Assembly (NCBI GenBank): GCA_964036045.1
Contig: OZ038383.1
Span: 67,771,725-67,835,724 of the forward strand
Length of the DNA stretch: 64,000 bases
Direction: 5' to 3'
Source: Eutreptiella sp. 'Long Island Sound 2002'
Lineage: Eukaryota > Euglenozoa > Euglenophyceae > Eutreptiales > Eutreptiaceae
Part shown: in pieces, positions 11,138-21,020 of the stretch
Numbering within the stretch: position 1 is the first letter of the stretch
Layout: the number at the start of each line of letters is the position of its first letter
The notes under the pieces: model-generated
Database searches by the model: none
What the model was told of the DNA's origin: nothing
Seen by the model: only the letters and a program-made list of their open reading frames with translations
Position numbers and translations under genes: made by a program

Positions 11138-11284
11138 GGTGGCTGTTGGAGGGGCGTGATGGGTACCACACCCATGTTACGTTGCTTGTGCAACTAGTGT
11201 GCAACCCTTGTGCAACTTGTGCAAGCACTCCCTTTCGCGCGGTTGCACACACTTGCACACCGGTTGCACATCTGACCTTCGTAG
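10963..11284 (+). other. Putative intron linking array to downstream gene part
   Basis: The donor is identical to that of the array introns (GAG|GTGTGA) and the acceptor is ACCTTCGTAG|GAC; 322 bases. The unique half (11186-11275) is packed with GTGCAAC and its reverse complement GTTGCAC. Confidence 0.4.
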
Positions 11285-11852
11285 GACGTCGCGAGGCAAC
11301 GGCGGAAGGAGGCCGCGGACATGCGTGCGGAGGCGTGCAAGAAGTTTGGCCTTCCGCCCAGTTGTTGTGTACAATGGTGCTTGTTGGAAGGACCCAATGG
11401 AGGCTACGGACTCGCCGGCGGTGGCAAAAGCAAACCTCAAAAAGGTGACAAGAAACCGAAGAAAGGACAAGAGTTGGTCCGAATCCTACCGCAATTGGAA
11501 GATGATGAGGAGGTGGCCGCGGACGTCATGTGGTCCGTATGCGTTGTCCCGGGAAAGACCTCATTTACAAACGAAGATGACAAGGTGCAAGCACTCAAAA
11601 ACATGAACGAGGGGCACGAGGACAAGGGCGTTGGCAAGGAGGACAATGCGGAAGTGGCGAAAGCCAATGAGGACAATGACAAAGTGGTGGAAGCCACCGA
11701 GGACAAAGAAAAAGAGACGGTGCCCATATGCCGAGGCCAAGGGTGGTGGTGACGAGCGGGATGGGGACAGCATTGCCGCGTTGAGTGGGGCCGGCGAAGG
11801 CGTGATCGAGCCCAACGGTGACGGTGACGGTGACGCAAAAAAATTGAACTAA
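11285..11852 (+). pseudogene. Acidic/charged linker region of decayed gene
   Basis: The most protein-like reading changes frame three times: a basic helix-like start (D-V-A-R-Q-R-R-K-E-A-A-D-M-R, from 11285), a patch R-P-V-V-V-Y-N-G-A-C-W-K-D-P-M-E-A-T-D (about 11350-11405), a strongly acidic run rich in E-D-N/K (about 11500-11725), then frame 3 to a TAA at 11850-11852. Glu/Asp/Lys richness and lack of hydrophobic cores suggest a disordered linker between the Lys-rich exons upstream and the enzyme-like domain downstream. Frameshifts mark it as non-functional or as having unrecognised introns. I cannot assign a family. Confidence 0.5.
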
Positions 11853-12671
11853 GGGGAGTCCCCACCCAAGGCCGATGAGGAAATGGTGTGTACCGACGAA
11901 AGAGAAGGCACCAAGAAAGAGGATGAACCCATGCAAGAGGAAGGGCAAGGAGGAGAGGCAAAGCTCACGGAGGATGTCAATGACAGGCCCACCACCCCAA
12001 GTGACACAAGTGTGGCTGTGGCGGAGGAGGGGAAGAGCGATAAGGCATTCAAGACGAACACGCCGAACAAGGAGGGTTTGGACGCAACGCAAAAGCTATG
12101 GAGCTCGCTACCTCCGCAATGACTAGCCGACACCCTCGTTCAAAAGCTACGTCATGCAAGTGGTTAAGAGACCATTGAGAGACATGGCACCCACTATTGG
12201 AGGCTCCTCCTGCGCGGCGTTAAGGCATTTCCAAGCTTTCGCAAGGATATTGCAATTTCCGCACGGACCTCCAAAATGGAGCCAATGATGCGATGTATAA
12301 AAAATTTTGTGCGACGACACCTCCCCCATTTGTCCTACACAAGCCCTGCTCTTGTGCATGGCGCGGGCAGAGCCCCCATGAACCTTCATACTCATGGCCA
12401 CGACGATTGTGCTCTCAGGCGCGAATTCACCATTGGTGATTTCGATGGGGGATACCTTTTCAGGACGGGTTATTTGGGTGGGGGGGAAGTCAAGACCCGT
12501 TCATGGGCACATTGGGGGGAGCAACTCGTATGGGGATGCTTGGTCGATGCAAGAGCCGGCGTCCTCTTCAATGCATATCATTTGCATGGACCTACGCATT
12601 GGCGTGGGGAACGCTATGCTATTGTATGCTACACGAGTGCATCGTGGGCATGCTTGACGCCCGCGGTGTGA
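11853..12671 (+). pseudogene. 2-oxoglutarate/Fe(II) dioxygenase-like domain, decayed
   Basis: One frame runs from 11853 to TGA 12669-12671, interrupted by TGA 12120-12122 and TAA 12165-12167. After an acidic start comes a helical stretch (about 12190-12330) and then the landmarks of the double-stranded beta-helix oxygenases: L-H-T-H-G-H (12384-12401) where H-x-D is expected, I-G-D-F-D-G-G-Y-L (12432-12458) matching the G-D-F/Y-x-G-G strand, a distal H in H-L-H-G-P-T (12579-12596), and G-E-R-Y-A-I-V (12606-12626) with the arginine that would bind 2-oxoglutarate. Such enzymes oxidise nucleic acid bases or protein side chains; the arrangement resembles algal and TET/JBP-like members, but the substrate cannot be inferred. 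The aspartate of H-x-D appears replaced by histidine, an extra sign of decay or of altered chemistry. Confidence 0.6.
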
Positions 12672-13716
12672 CAAGGACTCCTTGAATTGGGGTTCCATTG
12701 CTGTGATGACATGTAACTCGTATGATGGAGGATGCGTCTTTGCTTGTGTTATGTGTGATTTGTAGTGCATTGTCCAAATGTGCTCGCATTGAATGGATTC
12801 TTCTTTTTTTTTTGTAGTACGGCGCACACGGTACGTAGTATGGTGGTTGCACACGGTTGCACACGGTTGCACAAGTGCAACTGGTGAAATTGGGGGGTTG
12901 CATACACCAATGGGGGTAGACAAAAATCGGTTTCAATGTGAAATATTGTGGTGTGTGAGGGTAAAAATCATGGTTCTCTTCTCTCTACAACCTCTTCATT
13001 ACAAGCGAACCGTGCAAGCAAGGTCCCTTTGGTTAGGATGGCATGTCCAAGGGGATGGTTGTGCAAGGGGGCCGTTGCACAACCCCCGCATTTGGGAATT
13101 TCGGGGGGAGGTGTTACATGGGTATGGGACACACTTTTGAGGCATGTGAGAGGTTTCGGTCATAGTACACTAATGGAATATGCCATGGGATATTCAGTGG
13201 CACCCTAAAACCACCCAAAAAAAGGGTGAAATGAAAGTTTGACTTCGGCGTGCAAGGGGTGTGCAAGTGGCCTATGTCACACTTCATCACACGGGTTGCA
13301 CACTAGTGCCGCCATCTACGTGGGCAAAACGGGTTCCAAGGGTTTCGGACCACCAATACACCCAATTTTGATTGTGGAGATGAGCTGACCACTGCGATGT
13401 CCCCCTTTAACATTGTTTATTGTAGCCTTTGCAGAAGCCATTCTTTTACTTCTAAGCCGTGGACCTGTGTGTGGATGGTACAGTATCCACTTCCACTAAA
13501 CTACAGTCCGCTGTGAGAAGTACTACCATCTATGCAATGCGGTCACCGCATTTGACAGAGACATCACTACTCTCCAATGTTGTCCCAATGATCTTCACCT
13601 TTCCCCTTTAGTCCTTGTCGATAACACTAGCTATTACTTGTATACGGTGGTGTGCAGCCAACTTTAATCGGGAAGCCAATTGCATGTAAAGACCATCGGG
13701 AAGCGTGAAAGCAAGA
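12672..13716. other. Non-coding stretch with GTTGCAC/GTGCAAC words
   Basis: No supported gene. Clusters of GTTGCAC, GTGCAAC and GTGTGCAA occur at 12846-12882, 13060-13085 and 13255-13305, the same words found in the array introns. Confidence 0.5.
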
Positions 13717-14412
13717 TCAGTTGGGACAAGCACTTGTCCGCCTGCAGGTATTCATATAGAGGTGGCCGCATAAAGGTCTATGCCGGCCGAGGCTAAATGA
13801 AAGAACCCTTTGACACTCACTTGTGGCAGTGCTTAATCTAAAAAGTTCCGATAGACAAGTGTTATTGCTACTACTATTAGATCCCGAATCCGAAGTGTTT
13901 TCACCTTCACTTGAGGAGTACTCAATGTCGTTGAGGTCATCCCCATCAAGAAGATGATGCAGTACAGGCGATGTGTAATGAGTAACATCGCAGATGGCAC
14001 GAACCGTACATGACCTTGGTATTTTGTCGCGAAGTTGAGCAACAACGGTTGCTGCAGATACTTTGTTATTGCCAAACAAGGAAAAGCCCGCAGCTTCATT
14101 GACAACATCACACAGTTGCGCTGTTGCGTTGTTGTTCAAAGTGTCGTTTCGTTCACCCTCTAAGTGTGCATCGAGCATCAATGAGCCATCAGCCAAGCAA
14201 GCGAGATGGAAAGAGACAAAAGGAAGGGGGCTGCTTGCACCTTTACGCGTTTGTAGCGCCTGCAATGGTAGACAGTAGGCGCCCGTAGTAGTCTTAGTGA
14301 GTGTGGGAAACCGATGTGTATGATGCCACGCAAGAGCGATGAGATGACGCAAGTTTGGATGGATCCGTCTCTGGTCGGCCATGCCCCCGTTTGCTTGGCT
14401 GGACTTAGGCAT
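13717..14412 (-). CDS. Unidentified protein fragment, 231 codons
   Basis: This is the best minus-strand open frame in the region. The part from a plausible internal Met (M-A-D-Q-R-R-I-H-P-N) reads like a folded protein (L-R-H-L-I-A-L-A-W, then L-P-F-V-S-F-H-L-A-C-L-A-D-G-S-L). It passes through a regular mixed segment with C-D-V-V-N-E-A-A-G-F and ends in a Ser/Asn/Glu-rich disordered stretch. The frame continues to a stop at 13717. Another protein-like piece lies upstream on the same strand (14655-14452), so this may be one exon of a larger gene. I do not recognise the family. It could also be a transposon-derived fragment. Confidence 0.35.
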   Translation of the reverse strand: MPKSSQANGGMADQRRIHPNLRHLIALAWHHTHRFPTLTKTTTGAYCLPLQALQTRKGASSPLPFVSFHLACLADGSLMLDAHLEGERNDTLNNNATAQLCDVVNEAAGFSLFGNNKVSAATVVAQLRDKIPRSCTVRAICDVTHYTSPVLHHLLDGDDLNDIEYSSSEGENTSDSGSNSSSNNTCLSELFRLSTATSECQRVLSFSLGRHRPLCGHLYMNTCRRTSACPN

Positions 14413-16331
14413 GTTGTTGCCATTTGCTGAGTCTTCCGTGGGTTTTTCTCACTATGTCAAAAAAGGACAGCCCTGTCCTGAAGGTGCTGCACACCGTTGG
14501 ACAGTCACACGAGCAAGCTGCAACGAGTCGATGAGGATCACTTGGGTGTGTGGGAGGTACTCAGTGGCGGATGTACAAGGCAATAATGACCTCCCGTGTA
14601 GTGTATTGGTGGCCTCATATCTCCAAGCCCGTAGGGAGCCCGGACCTAATTTCAAGTTTCACACTTAGATATTAGTCTCAGGTAAAACCTCCCATGCCAC
14701 GAGCTACGAGCTCAGTCTTTGCTGACCAAGCCACCCATAGACATTGCCCCTTTTTTGCCTATTTTGGGATTCCTGTACCCAAATCTGGGTGTCACTACCC
14801 CTTAAGTGTGCTTGAGGCTCGGAGTGGGAATGGTTTCAGGGACGTAAGCAACCTTCCTCCTACCCAAGTTTCCAATCCTTACCTCTCCTGCCATATGTGC
14901 CAGTCGACCTACTGTGGTTTCTCTGTCACATAGGGTTCCCTACATTTGTTGCTCTTTTTATGTTGATTGCATCTGCTTCCTTCAATTGCAATAGAAGTTG
15001 AAACTGGGGTCCGAATAAAAATTTGATTTGGCGAACCTAAAATCTTGCAGAAAACAAGGGTATCTCCAAGGTTTTCCCTCCATGTTGGCTTGGAGACGGG
15101 ACTCATAATTCCGTGTGGGGCCTGGTGGGAGTACAATGGGGGCCTACCCGTACTTGGCTCCCAAAAATCTGCATGGGCCATAGCATGGTGGTGGCCTGAG
15201 TTGAATCCACGGGTGGGAAAACGGCAAAATTGCCCACACTCACCTTGGGCTAGCCCCCTGTGACTGGGTGCCTCGGTCTGCTCACGTGGCATGTGAGCCA
15301 TGGGGACCAACATGCAAAAACAACATACCATATTTTGTCCATCCGTCCATGCATCCGGCCTACGGTGGGGGGCTAAACATAGGGCACGTCCGGCCAAAAA
15401 TGTGGAGAATGGCCAAAAATAGCCGAAAATGCGCACACTCATGGTGGTGGCAAATATGGCACATGTGCGACTTGGACCGGCGTATGCGCTAGGTTTTGAC
15501 TCAAGTCCTATGTTTCCGACATACCTTTTGGGCCTCGACCAAACCCCCTGGATTTGGGAATGGCGGGGTCACCCAGTGAGCCCATGATTGGGGATCGACC
15601 CAAATTGCCCACAAGATGACCTTTGTGTACCCGGCCCAAGGGGAGCTATTGGCCGGCACCAAGATATGTTGGGCAATGAAGTACATACCCTCATAATATA
15701 CTAGGGTCATGATGTCAATTAAGGTCAACATGGTGATAGAAGATCGCCACTTGACATCCTCACGGCCAGAGAATGGTAAAATTCATGAAAAAACATGAAA
15801 AGTTGACCTGAAATCCCCATAAATATAGTTCAACATCTTCGGCTCCAATTGAGTAGCCGGCGATTCCTTTTACACACTTTGTCTGAAAACCAATAACCTA
15901 CTATTCCACGCATGGGCTCTACTTGGCACGCTTGGGAAGGTTACATGCGCTGCTCGCCAAGTGGGCGCGTGGAAAAAGGGAAAATTGCAAATAACACACC
16001 TTGCTCACGCCGCATTGCTTTGGGTGCGCTCTCTATGGGCTCTGGTAAGAAAAAATGTATTTCCATGCCAAAAGGTAAGTTTTAGTTGTTTTGGAGATGC
16101 CTAAAGGCAAACTACATTTTTATCTTAGTAAGGGCCTATCCAAAAAGGGGTGACAAAGCATTTTGACCTGTAAAAACAAGCATTGAAATTCGGATGTTGT
16201 GTGGACCCCTGACCCCCAAACTGATTGGACTTAACCACCATTTCCTGGACTGACTGAGGCGCCGACATTGATCAAGAGCCTATACATTTTCTATATTTTC
16301 TCATGAATGCTTAGCTATCCTAGTCGTTCGC
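14413..16331. other. No supported gene
   Basis: Mixed-composition DNA with short frames only. A minus-strand open frame (15442-14909) lacks domain character and is not called. The stretch includes AT-rich DNA (15780-16320), possibly the 5' flank of element 1. No 5' LTR matching 24353-25267 was seen. Confidence 0.4.
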
Positions 16332-16384
16332 ACCCTAGGGGGCTGGGGCACCTCTTTTTGAGAGGTCCTGGGTTCAATTCCCAG
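16332..16384 (+). other. tRNA-like fragment (A-box/B-box-like)
   Basis: The segment begins CACCCTAGGGGGCTGGGG (A-box-like), has a short hairpin ACCTC...GAGGT resembling a long variable arm, and ends in a perfect five-base-pair T arm, CTGGG-TTCAATT-CCCAG. The flanks do not form an acceptor stem, so it is not a working tRNA. A tRNA-derived SINE head is the likeliest source. The word GAGGTCCTGGGTTCAA recurs at 47905-47920. Confidence 0.45.
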
Positions 16385-16914
16385 TCAGGCTAGCTAAGTA
16401 GGAAGATCTCATGTGACATGGCAGTGGCCACAGAGCCACAAGCCATGCCACCTCAGCACCTATGGGACCGAAAACAAAGCGTGCACGTCTCTGGATGGCA
16501 CTATAGAAGAGAGAGTGCCCATGTGGATAGTTTTCCCATGATTGTAGGATATTTTCTAACTATCTTTTCCTAAATCTGTAGTTTTTGTGAGTTCCTTTGT
16601 TGATACACTATCTCTTTTGACTGCAGCCCTTCATGTTGTGGATTTGATCCTGTGTTTCCTCTCTTGCTCTGTGGGTACCTGGAGGTTTGGTTTATTTCAA
16701 CAAAACCTTTATATTTGGAAAACCTAAGCTACCTCAAGAAACAGCAGGAGCAAGCAGAGCTACAACAAAACAATATCATCCAAACAATCAACAGTGAAAG
16801 CCTGTTCTAACTTTCTGGTAACAGAGAATTTCAGTCTTTGCGTACCTGCAACCCCGTGCAGTACAACCAGTACGCCGAGACTGACAAAACTTCTGAAGGG
16901 CAGAAGAAAATCTT

Positions 16915-17961
16915 ATGGACACCCAGGACACTGCCGAGAAGACAGCGCCCTCAGTGGCAGCAGCAAAGCCGGCGCCGAAGCCCGTACCTGGTAAACCTGA
17001 ACTTCAGGAGCCTGTACCTTCAGTGCCCTTGAGTGGGCTGGGGACGATTCCCCCCGAGGGCTTGGGAGTTGCCTTCAGTGAACTTTCCGTTGGAGGACCT
17101 GAAGGCAAAGAGAAGGAGAGGGAGAAGGAAGCAGTGGATATCGGAGTCGTAGGGGGAGATCCTGGAGATGCACACAGACCATCCGATGAGGTACCCTTCG
17201 ATGACAGACCTGTTGAGAGCACCCCGAGCGCCTCTGATCACCCTGCATTATCCTCTCAAACAACCGCTACACTCCCAGCCACACATCCAGCGATATCCTC
17301 ATGAACAACCACTCCACCTATGGCTGAGGGTCTAGGCTTTACTGGTATGCCTTACCCCACCTATGGTGTGACTCCAGCCGCAACTACGCTACCCATGGCG
17401 ACTGCAGTCAGCGAACCAGTGGCATCCAGCTCGACCTACACCGGTATTCGTGAGTCTATGCCGCGTCGCTACGATGATGACTGTCACAGACCCGCTACGG
17501 GTGTGTACATGACCGGTATACCTAGCCATGCAGCGCCCGAGGCCGGCCATACCATGCCAGCACTTGGCTTCACCTCTCTGAGCGGCCTACGTGGCCCTGA
17601 GTTGTGTAGGGGAAGGAGCAGAGGATCAGGAAGATCCTCAAACAACTCCCTGACACGGTCAGAGATACGAGAAGCTCTTTGAGGAGCCACTGCAGACCTA
17701 GTGGGCCATCTCACTCAAGAAATTCAGGCCAAATCAGAGCCCCTGATTCCTCCCCAAGGGTCACCTACAACCATGGGAGCTTCACCACATCGTCTACAAG
17801 CCAACCATCTGGTGGCGGGATTGACTTACACCCTGGGAGGCGTGAGGAGCCGACCTATGCCGACGCCTGCTGTAATACCAAGGAGTCCCTTTGTACCAAG
17901 AACGGCCCAGCCGCCCTACAGCCATGTGGGGAACTCCACCCGAGCCGAGCTGGACCAGTAG
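16915..17961 (+). pseudogene. gag: gag N-terminal region of element 1
   Basis: One frame from ATG 16915 is cut by three stops (17302-17304, 17680-17682, 17959-17961) but continues in register to the capsid-like part. The sequence is Pro/Ala/Thr/Ser-rich with a charged E-K-E-R-E-K-E patch (about 17105-17130) and then Tyr/Pro/Met-rich low-complexity sequence, typical of a disordered gag N-terminus. No domain is recognisable. The same-frame continuation is the reason for treating the pieces as one protein. Confidence 0.6.
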
Positions 17962-17982
17962 GGACTGACAGCCCTAAGGGCT

Positions 17983-18720
17983 ATGGTTGATGTTGAGCCC
18001 TACGGCTCCAGTGACTTGGGCGGTGATCGTTCTGATGATGAGCTGCCATCTCTGACACCTGCTTCACCCTCTGAGAACGATGACCCTAAGGACCCCGAGA
18101 ACCCGAGTGGCAAGAAGAAAAAGAAAAAGAGGAATACCAAGCGCCACAAGAGACGCAGGTCCAAGGAGGCTAAGGCCATCACCACCTCCAGGACTGTGGT
18201 GAACATACCTGAGTTCACCTGGAAGGACATTAGCGAGTTCGCTGAGAAATTAGGCCGGTTCCTGAGGATGACCGGCCACTCCCACGCTAGTGGTCAGGTG
18301 AAGTGCGACCTGCTCCTGCAGTGTTGCAAGACCAAGTACCTGGAGAAGCAGGTCAAGCAGATCGTGACGAAGTCTGCTACCTTCGCCGGTGTGTTGGTTG
18401 CCTTAGAGAGGCAGTACCCTTCCTATGAGACCGACCTCTCCATCCGGACCGAGATCCAGAACCTAGCCGTGTTGCCCAACAACCCCAAGGCGGCCCCGAT
18501 TTCCGAGTTGCTGGCCGACTTGGACCACTGGGTAGGGCGACTGACGCCCGGTTCTTATGGCAGCATCGAGCTGCTACTCTGGTTGTTCGCGAACGTTCCA
18601 ACGAGACGTGTGGGATGAATGTTGAGCAACGGCGGAGCGCAAGGCAAGAACGCTCACCTATGAGGATTTGTCTGTGCTGCTTTTGGAGCTGGCGTTGGAG
18701 GAGGAAGCAACCAGCACCTG
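17983..18720 (+). pseudogene. gag: gag capsid-like region of element 1
   Basis: From 17983 the frame gives an acidic stretch, a Lys/Arg-rich block (K-K-K-K-K-K-R-N-T-K-R-H-K-R-R-R, about 18112-18160), then an all-helical region (18200-18560) with the spacing of a retrotransposon capsid: F-T-W-K-D-I-S-E-F, a Leu-rich middle and Y-P-S-Y-E-T-D. The capsid would form the particle around the RNA. The frame ends at 18616-18618; a frameshift near 18600 leads to the next helical stretch (T-Y-E-D-L-S-V-L-L-L-E-L-A-L, about 18655-18700). Confidence 0.65.
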
Positions 18721-18721
18721 A

Positions 18722-19452
18722 ATGCCTACCGCCCGGGAGGAGGCGGTTCTGGGAGCCATGGCCGGGGGTACCAGGGACCTTGACCGGGACAGGGGACTAC
18801 CCCCAAAAGTTGCTCGCATTACGAGCAATGTCCAGGAGCTCTTCTGGTGTGATGCCAGAGATGAGCAGGGTTGCCTGCTTCATGCCCCTAATTGCGACCC
18901 CCGGAATTGTTTCGTGGTCCAAGGGAAGAAACAGGAGACCAACACCATCAGCAAAGCCAAGCGCCGGACCACTACAGGTGCACCATCACCTGTGCATTCT
19001 GTGGTAGGAGGAAGCACTACGAAGACGAGTGCTACCACAAGCAACACTCCTCGGCGAAGCTCAACAGCGAGAACGGCACTGGCAAGGGCAGAGGCAAGGG
19101 CAACGCAGACCAGGAAAGTGGCAAGGGCAAGTCCAAGGGCCGTGGCAAAGGCCAAGAGAAGAGCAGAGGTGGACGAGGAGGCTCTGATCGCAAGCCTGAC
19201 AAGGACAGAAACGCTGACAAGTCTGGAGGGAACACCAATCCTACACGAAGGGGGAACTCTGAGCCCTCTGGTGGGCAGTCGAATCCCGGGCCTACGACCC
19301 GTTCCCAGACGCAAGTCCAACAAGAACAAGGGACTAAGCGTGCCAACGAAGATGGGGACCAGTCTACTGCCCGCAAACGTCCCCGCTTCATGCGTATGGC
19401 GCGAAAACTGCAGAAGAAGGGGTTCGAAGTGACCTGCCCCGCGGAGTTCTGA
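18722..19452 (+). pseudogene. gag: gag nucleocapsid with CCHC zinc knuckle, element 1
   Basis: A zinc knuckle C-x2-C-x4-H-x4-C lies at about 18991-19032 (C-A-F-C-G-R-R-K-H-Y-E-D-E-C), used by gag to bind genomic RNA. It is followed by a long Gly/Lys/Ser-rich basic tail (19060-19400). The knuckle and tail are in one frame (18892-19452); the preceding segment (P-K-V-A-R-I, C-D-A-R-D-E-Q-G-C) is in another, so a frameshift lies near 18950. Stop TGA at 19450-19452. Confidence 0.7.
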
Positions 19453-19473
19453 CAGGGACGCTCTGGGGGATCT

Positions 19474-19870
19474 ACAGACCTGGTGTTCTGGGTACGTATC
19501 TGTCTTGGGGGACGAGACTACCTGGGGGTACTGGATACTGGGGCCACTATATCTGTTGTGTCTAAGAAAATTTTACCTCGTGGGGACCTGCAGAACATCA
19601 TCCCTACCGCAGCCATTTGCATGGGGGATGGTCATTCTGGTGCACAGTTGTGGGGATTGCGAGGTCCACGTGCCTATGGGGTCAAGGAGCATCGCCCATC
19701 GGGTCTACGTGATGGATACCGAAGCCTTCAACTTTGTATTGGGGACCGGCTTCTTCGTCGAGCACTCCTAGATTCTATCCCTCACGCTGCAAGCACCCTA
19801 CGTCCTCCAAGTGGACCATGGTGATGGAGGGGAATCTGTACCACTGGAGTAGTCCAAACACACGTCATGC
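19474..19870 (+). pseudogene. Retroviral-type aspartic protease, element 1
   Basis: The active-site motif L-D-T-G-A-T (about 19531-19548) is intact and followed by a hydrophobic strand (I-S-V-V-S). It would cleave the polyprotein. The frame is lost about 30 codons later; the reading continues in another frame (V-Y-V-M-D-T-E-A-F-N-F-V-L-G-T-G-F-F), which has the G-T/G-D-x-F block typical of the C-terminal part of this fold, then reaches a stop. Confidence 0.65.
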
Positions 19871-19903
19871 TACCTGAGGAAATGCAAGAAGGAGCCCTCT
19901 ACC

Positions 19904-20320
19904 ATGATGGTCGCCTCCAAATCTGAGGACTATCAGCTCTTTGGGGATGTCCTACACCAAGGCCTGAAGGAGTGGGGATGTTCCCGGGAAGACCTGAACG
20001 TGGAGCTATTCGCCAGCGACAAGCATCATGTCTCGGACCTCTACTGCAGCAAGGGGAAAAATTGCTGCTACAAATTTTACGGGCCCTCTTTCGGGATGGC
20101 CTACGGGAACCTGAGTTTCAGTGAACTGCGGAATGTCTTGACCAAGGTGGCCCTGGAACGGTCCCGTATGGTCCCGTGTTCCCCCGATCAGGGAGCCCAT
20201 GGGGGAAATGAGTACTGGCGTACTCTGTTGGATAAGCTGACTATCAGCTCTGTTCGGTTACCTGATGACGCCATCTACGTGCCTCCGGGCCGTAAGACGC
20301 CCATTGGGAAACCTGGATGA
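19904..20320 (+). CDS. Accessory domain between protease and RT, element 1
   Basis: This 138-codon open frame reads V-E-L-F-A-S-D-K (about 20003-20026), then F-G-M-A-Y-G-N-L-S-F (about 20090-20120), a helix with V-L-T-K-V-A-L-E, M-V-P-C-S-P-D-Q-G, W-R-T-L-L-D and L-P-D-D-A-I-Y. The pattern (F-A-x(n)-N-x(3)-F, then K-x(4)-E, then P-D-x-G, then W-x(5)-D) recalls the adenine-methyltransferase-like/RNase-H-adjacent domains reported in DIRS and some Ty3 elements, but the match is from memory and modest. A recognisable counterpart sits at the same place in element 2 (about 32220-32620). Function unknown. Confidence 0.5.
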   Translation: MMVASKSEDYQLFGDVLHQGLKEWGCSREDLNVELFASDKHHVSDLYCSKGKNCCYKFYGPSFGMAYGNLSFSELRNVLTKVALERSRMVPCSPDQGAHGGNEYWRTLLDKLTISSVRLPDDAIYVPPGRKTPIGKPG

Positions 20321-21020
20321 AGAGGTATGCTCAGTGTGGTGGACGGGGGTCTGACCCCTGTGCCCTGGGAAGATCTGGACCCTGCTATGGGACCGGAAAT
20401 TCAACGTGAGAGCAAAGGCTACACTCTGATTGTCCTGAAGGACGGACTACGGTCTCAAGATGCTGTGGAGACTACGCCAGGGGGAGACGAATACGTTGTC
20501 TCTGACACCACTGCCAGAACTCCCCCTGCCATGTACCTAATCCTGATGTAGTTTCAGAGTGTGGGCTATCCAAGCTGCCAAGCGCAATACACTCTGATGA
20601 CGAAACTGAGCATGACGTCTTCTTCGTGCAGACATGTGTGGAGGAAGTGGAGAACGCCGAGTACGCTACCCCACAGAAACCCCTACTCTCCATGACCGGA
20701 GAGGGGCCTCTGGACGAGGAGTTGGACCCCCGATCCAGGCTGAGGGAGTACGGGGACTCCACGAGGAGATTGGTGGCGAAAAAGAGAAGCTACGCTAAGC
20801 CTACCCGTCGTTCATGGCCAATGAAGCAAGGGTCTATGGGTGATATCTATCAACTGAAGGAGGACCTAGAACAGAAGATCACTACCTGGCAACGGGAGGT
20901 GGATCTCAAGCTCATGAAAAGCGTATGGTGTGCCCATGTGAGGACCCCAGAGGAAGATGAACTCTCTGCGTATGCGAACCCCCTCGAGCGTGCCTATGCT
21001 GCCACCGGCCAGCGGACATT
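20321..21020 (+). pseudogene. Linker between accessory domain and RT, element 1
   Basis: Charged, broken reading frames. 20327-20551 continues with V-V-D-G-G-L-T-P-V-P-W-E-D-L-D-P; 20626-21020 gives an acidic then Gln/Glu-rich helical stretch (L-K-E-D-L-E-Q-K-I-T-T-W-Q-R). It probably corresponds to the spacer before the RT in the polyprotein; element 3 starts in the equivalent stretch (40358-40831). No domain recognised. Confidence 0.45.

Noticed and set aside
14909-15442. Minus-strand frame of 177 codons
   Set aside because: Irregular His/Pro/Arg-rich composition with no domain; likely chance.
16332-16384. Functional tRNA gene
   Set aside because: Only the T arm and a variable-arm-like hairpin are convincing; the bases after the T arm do not pair with any 5' acceptor strand.
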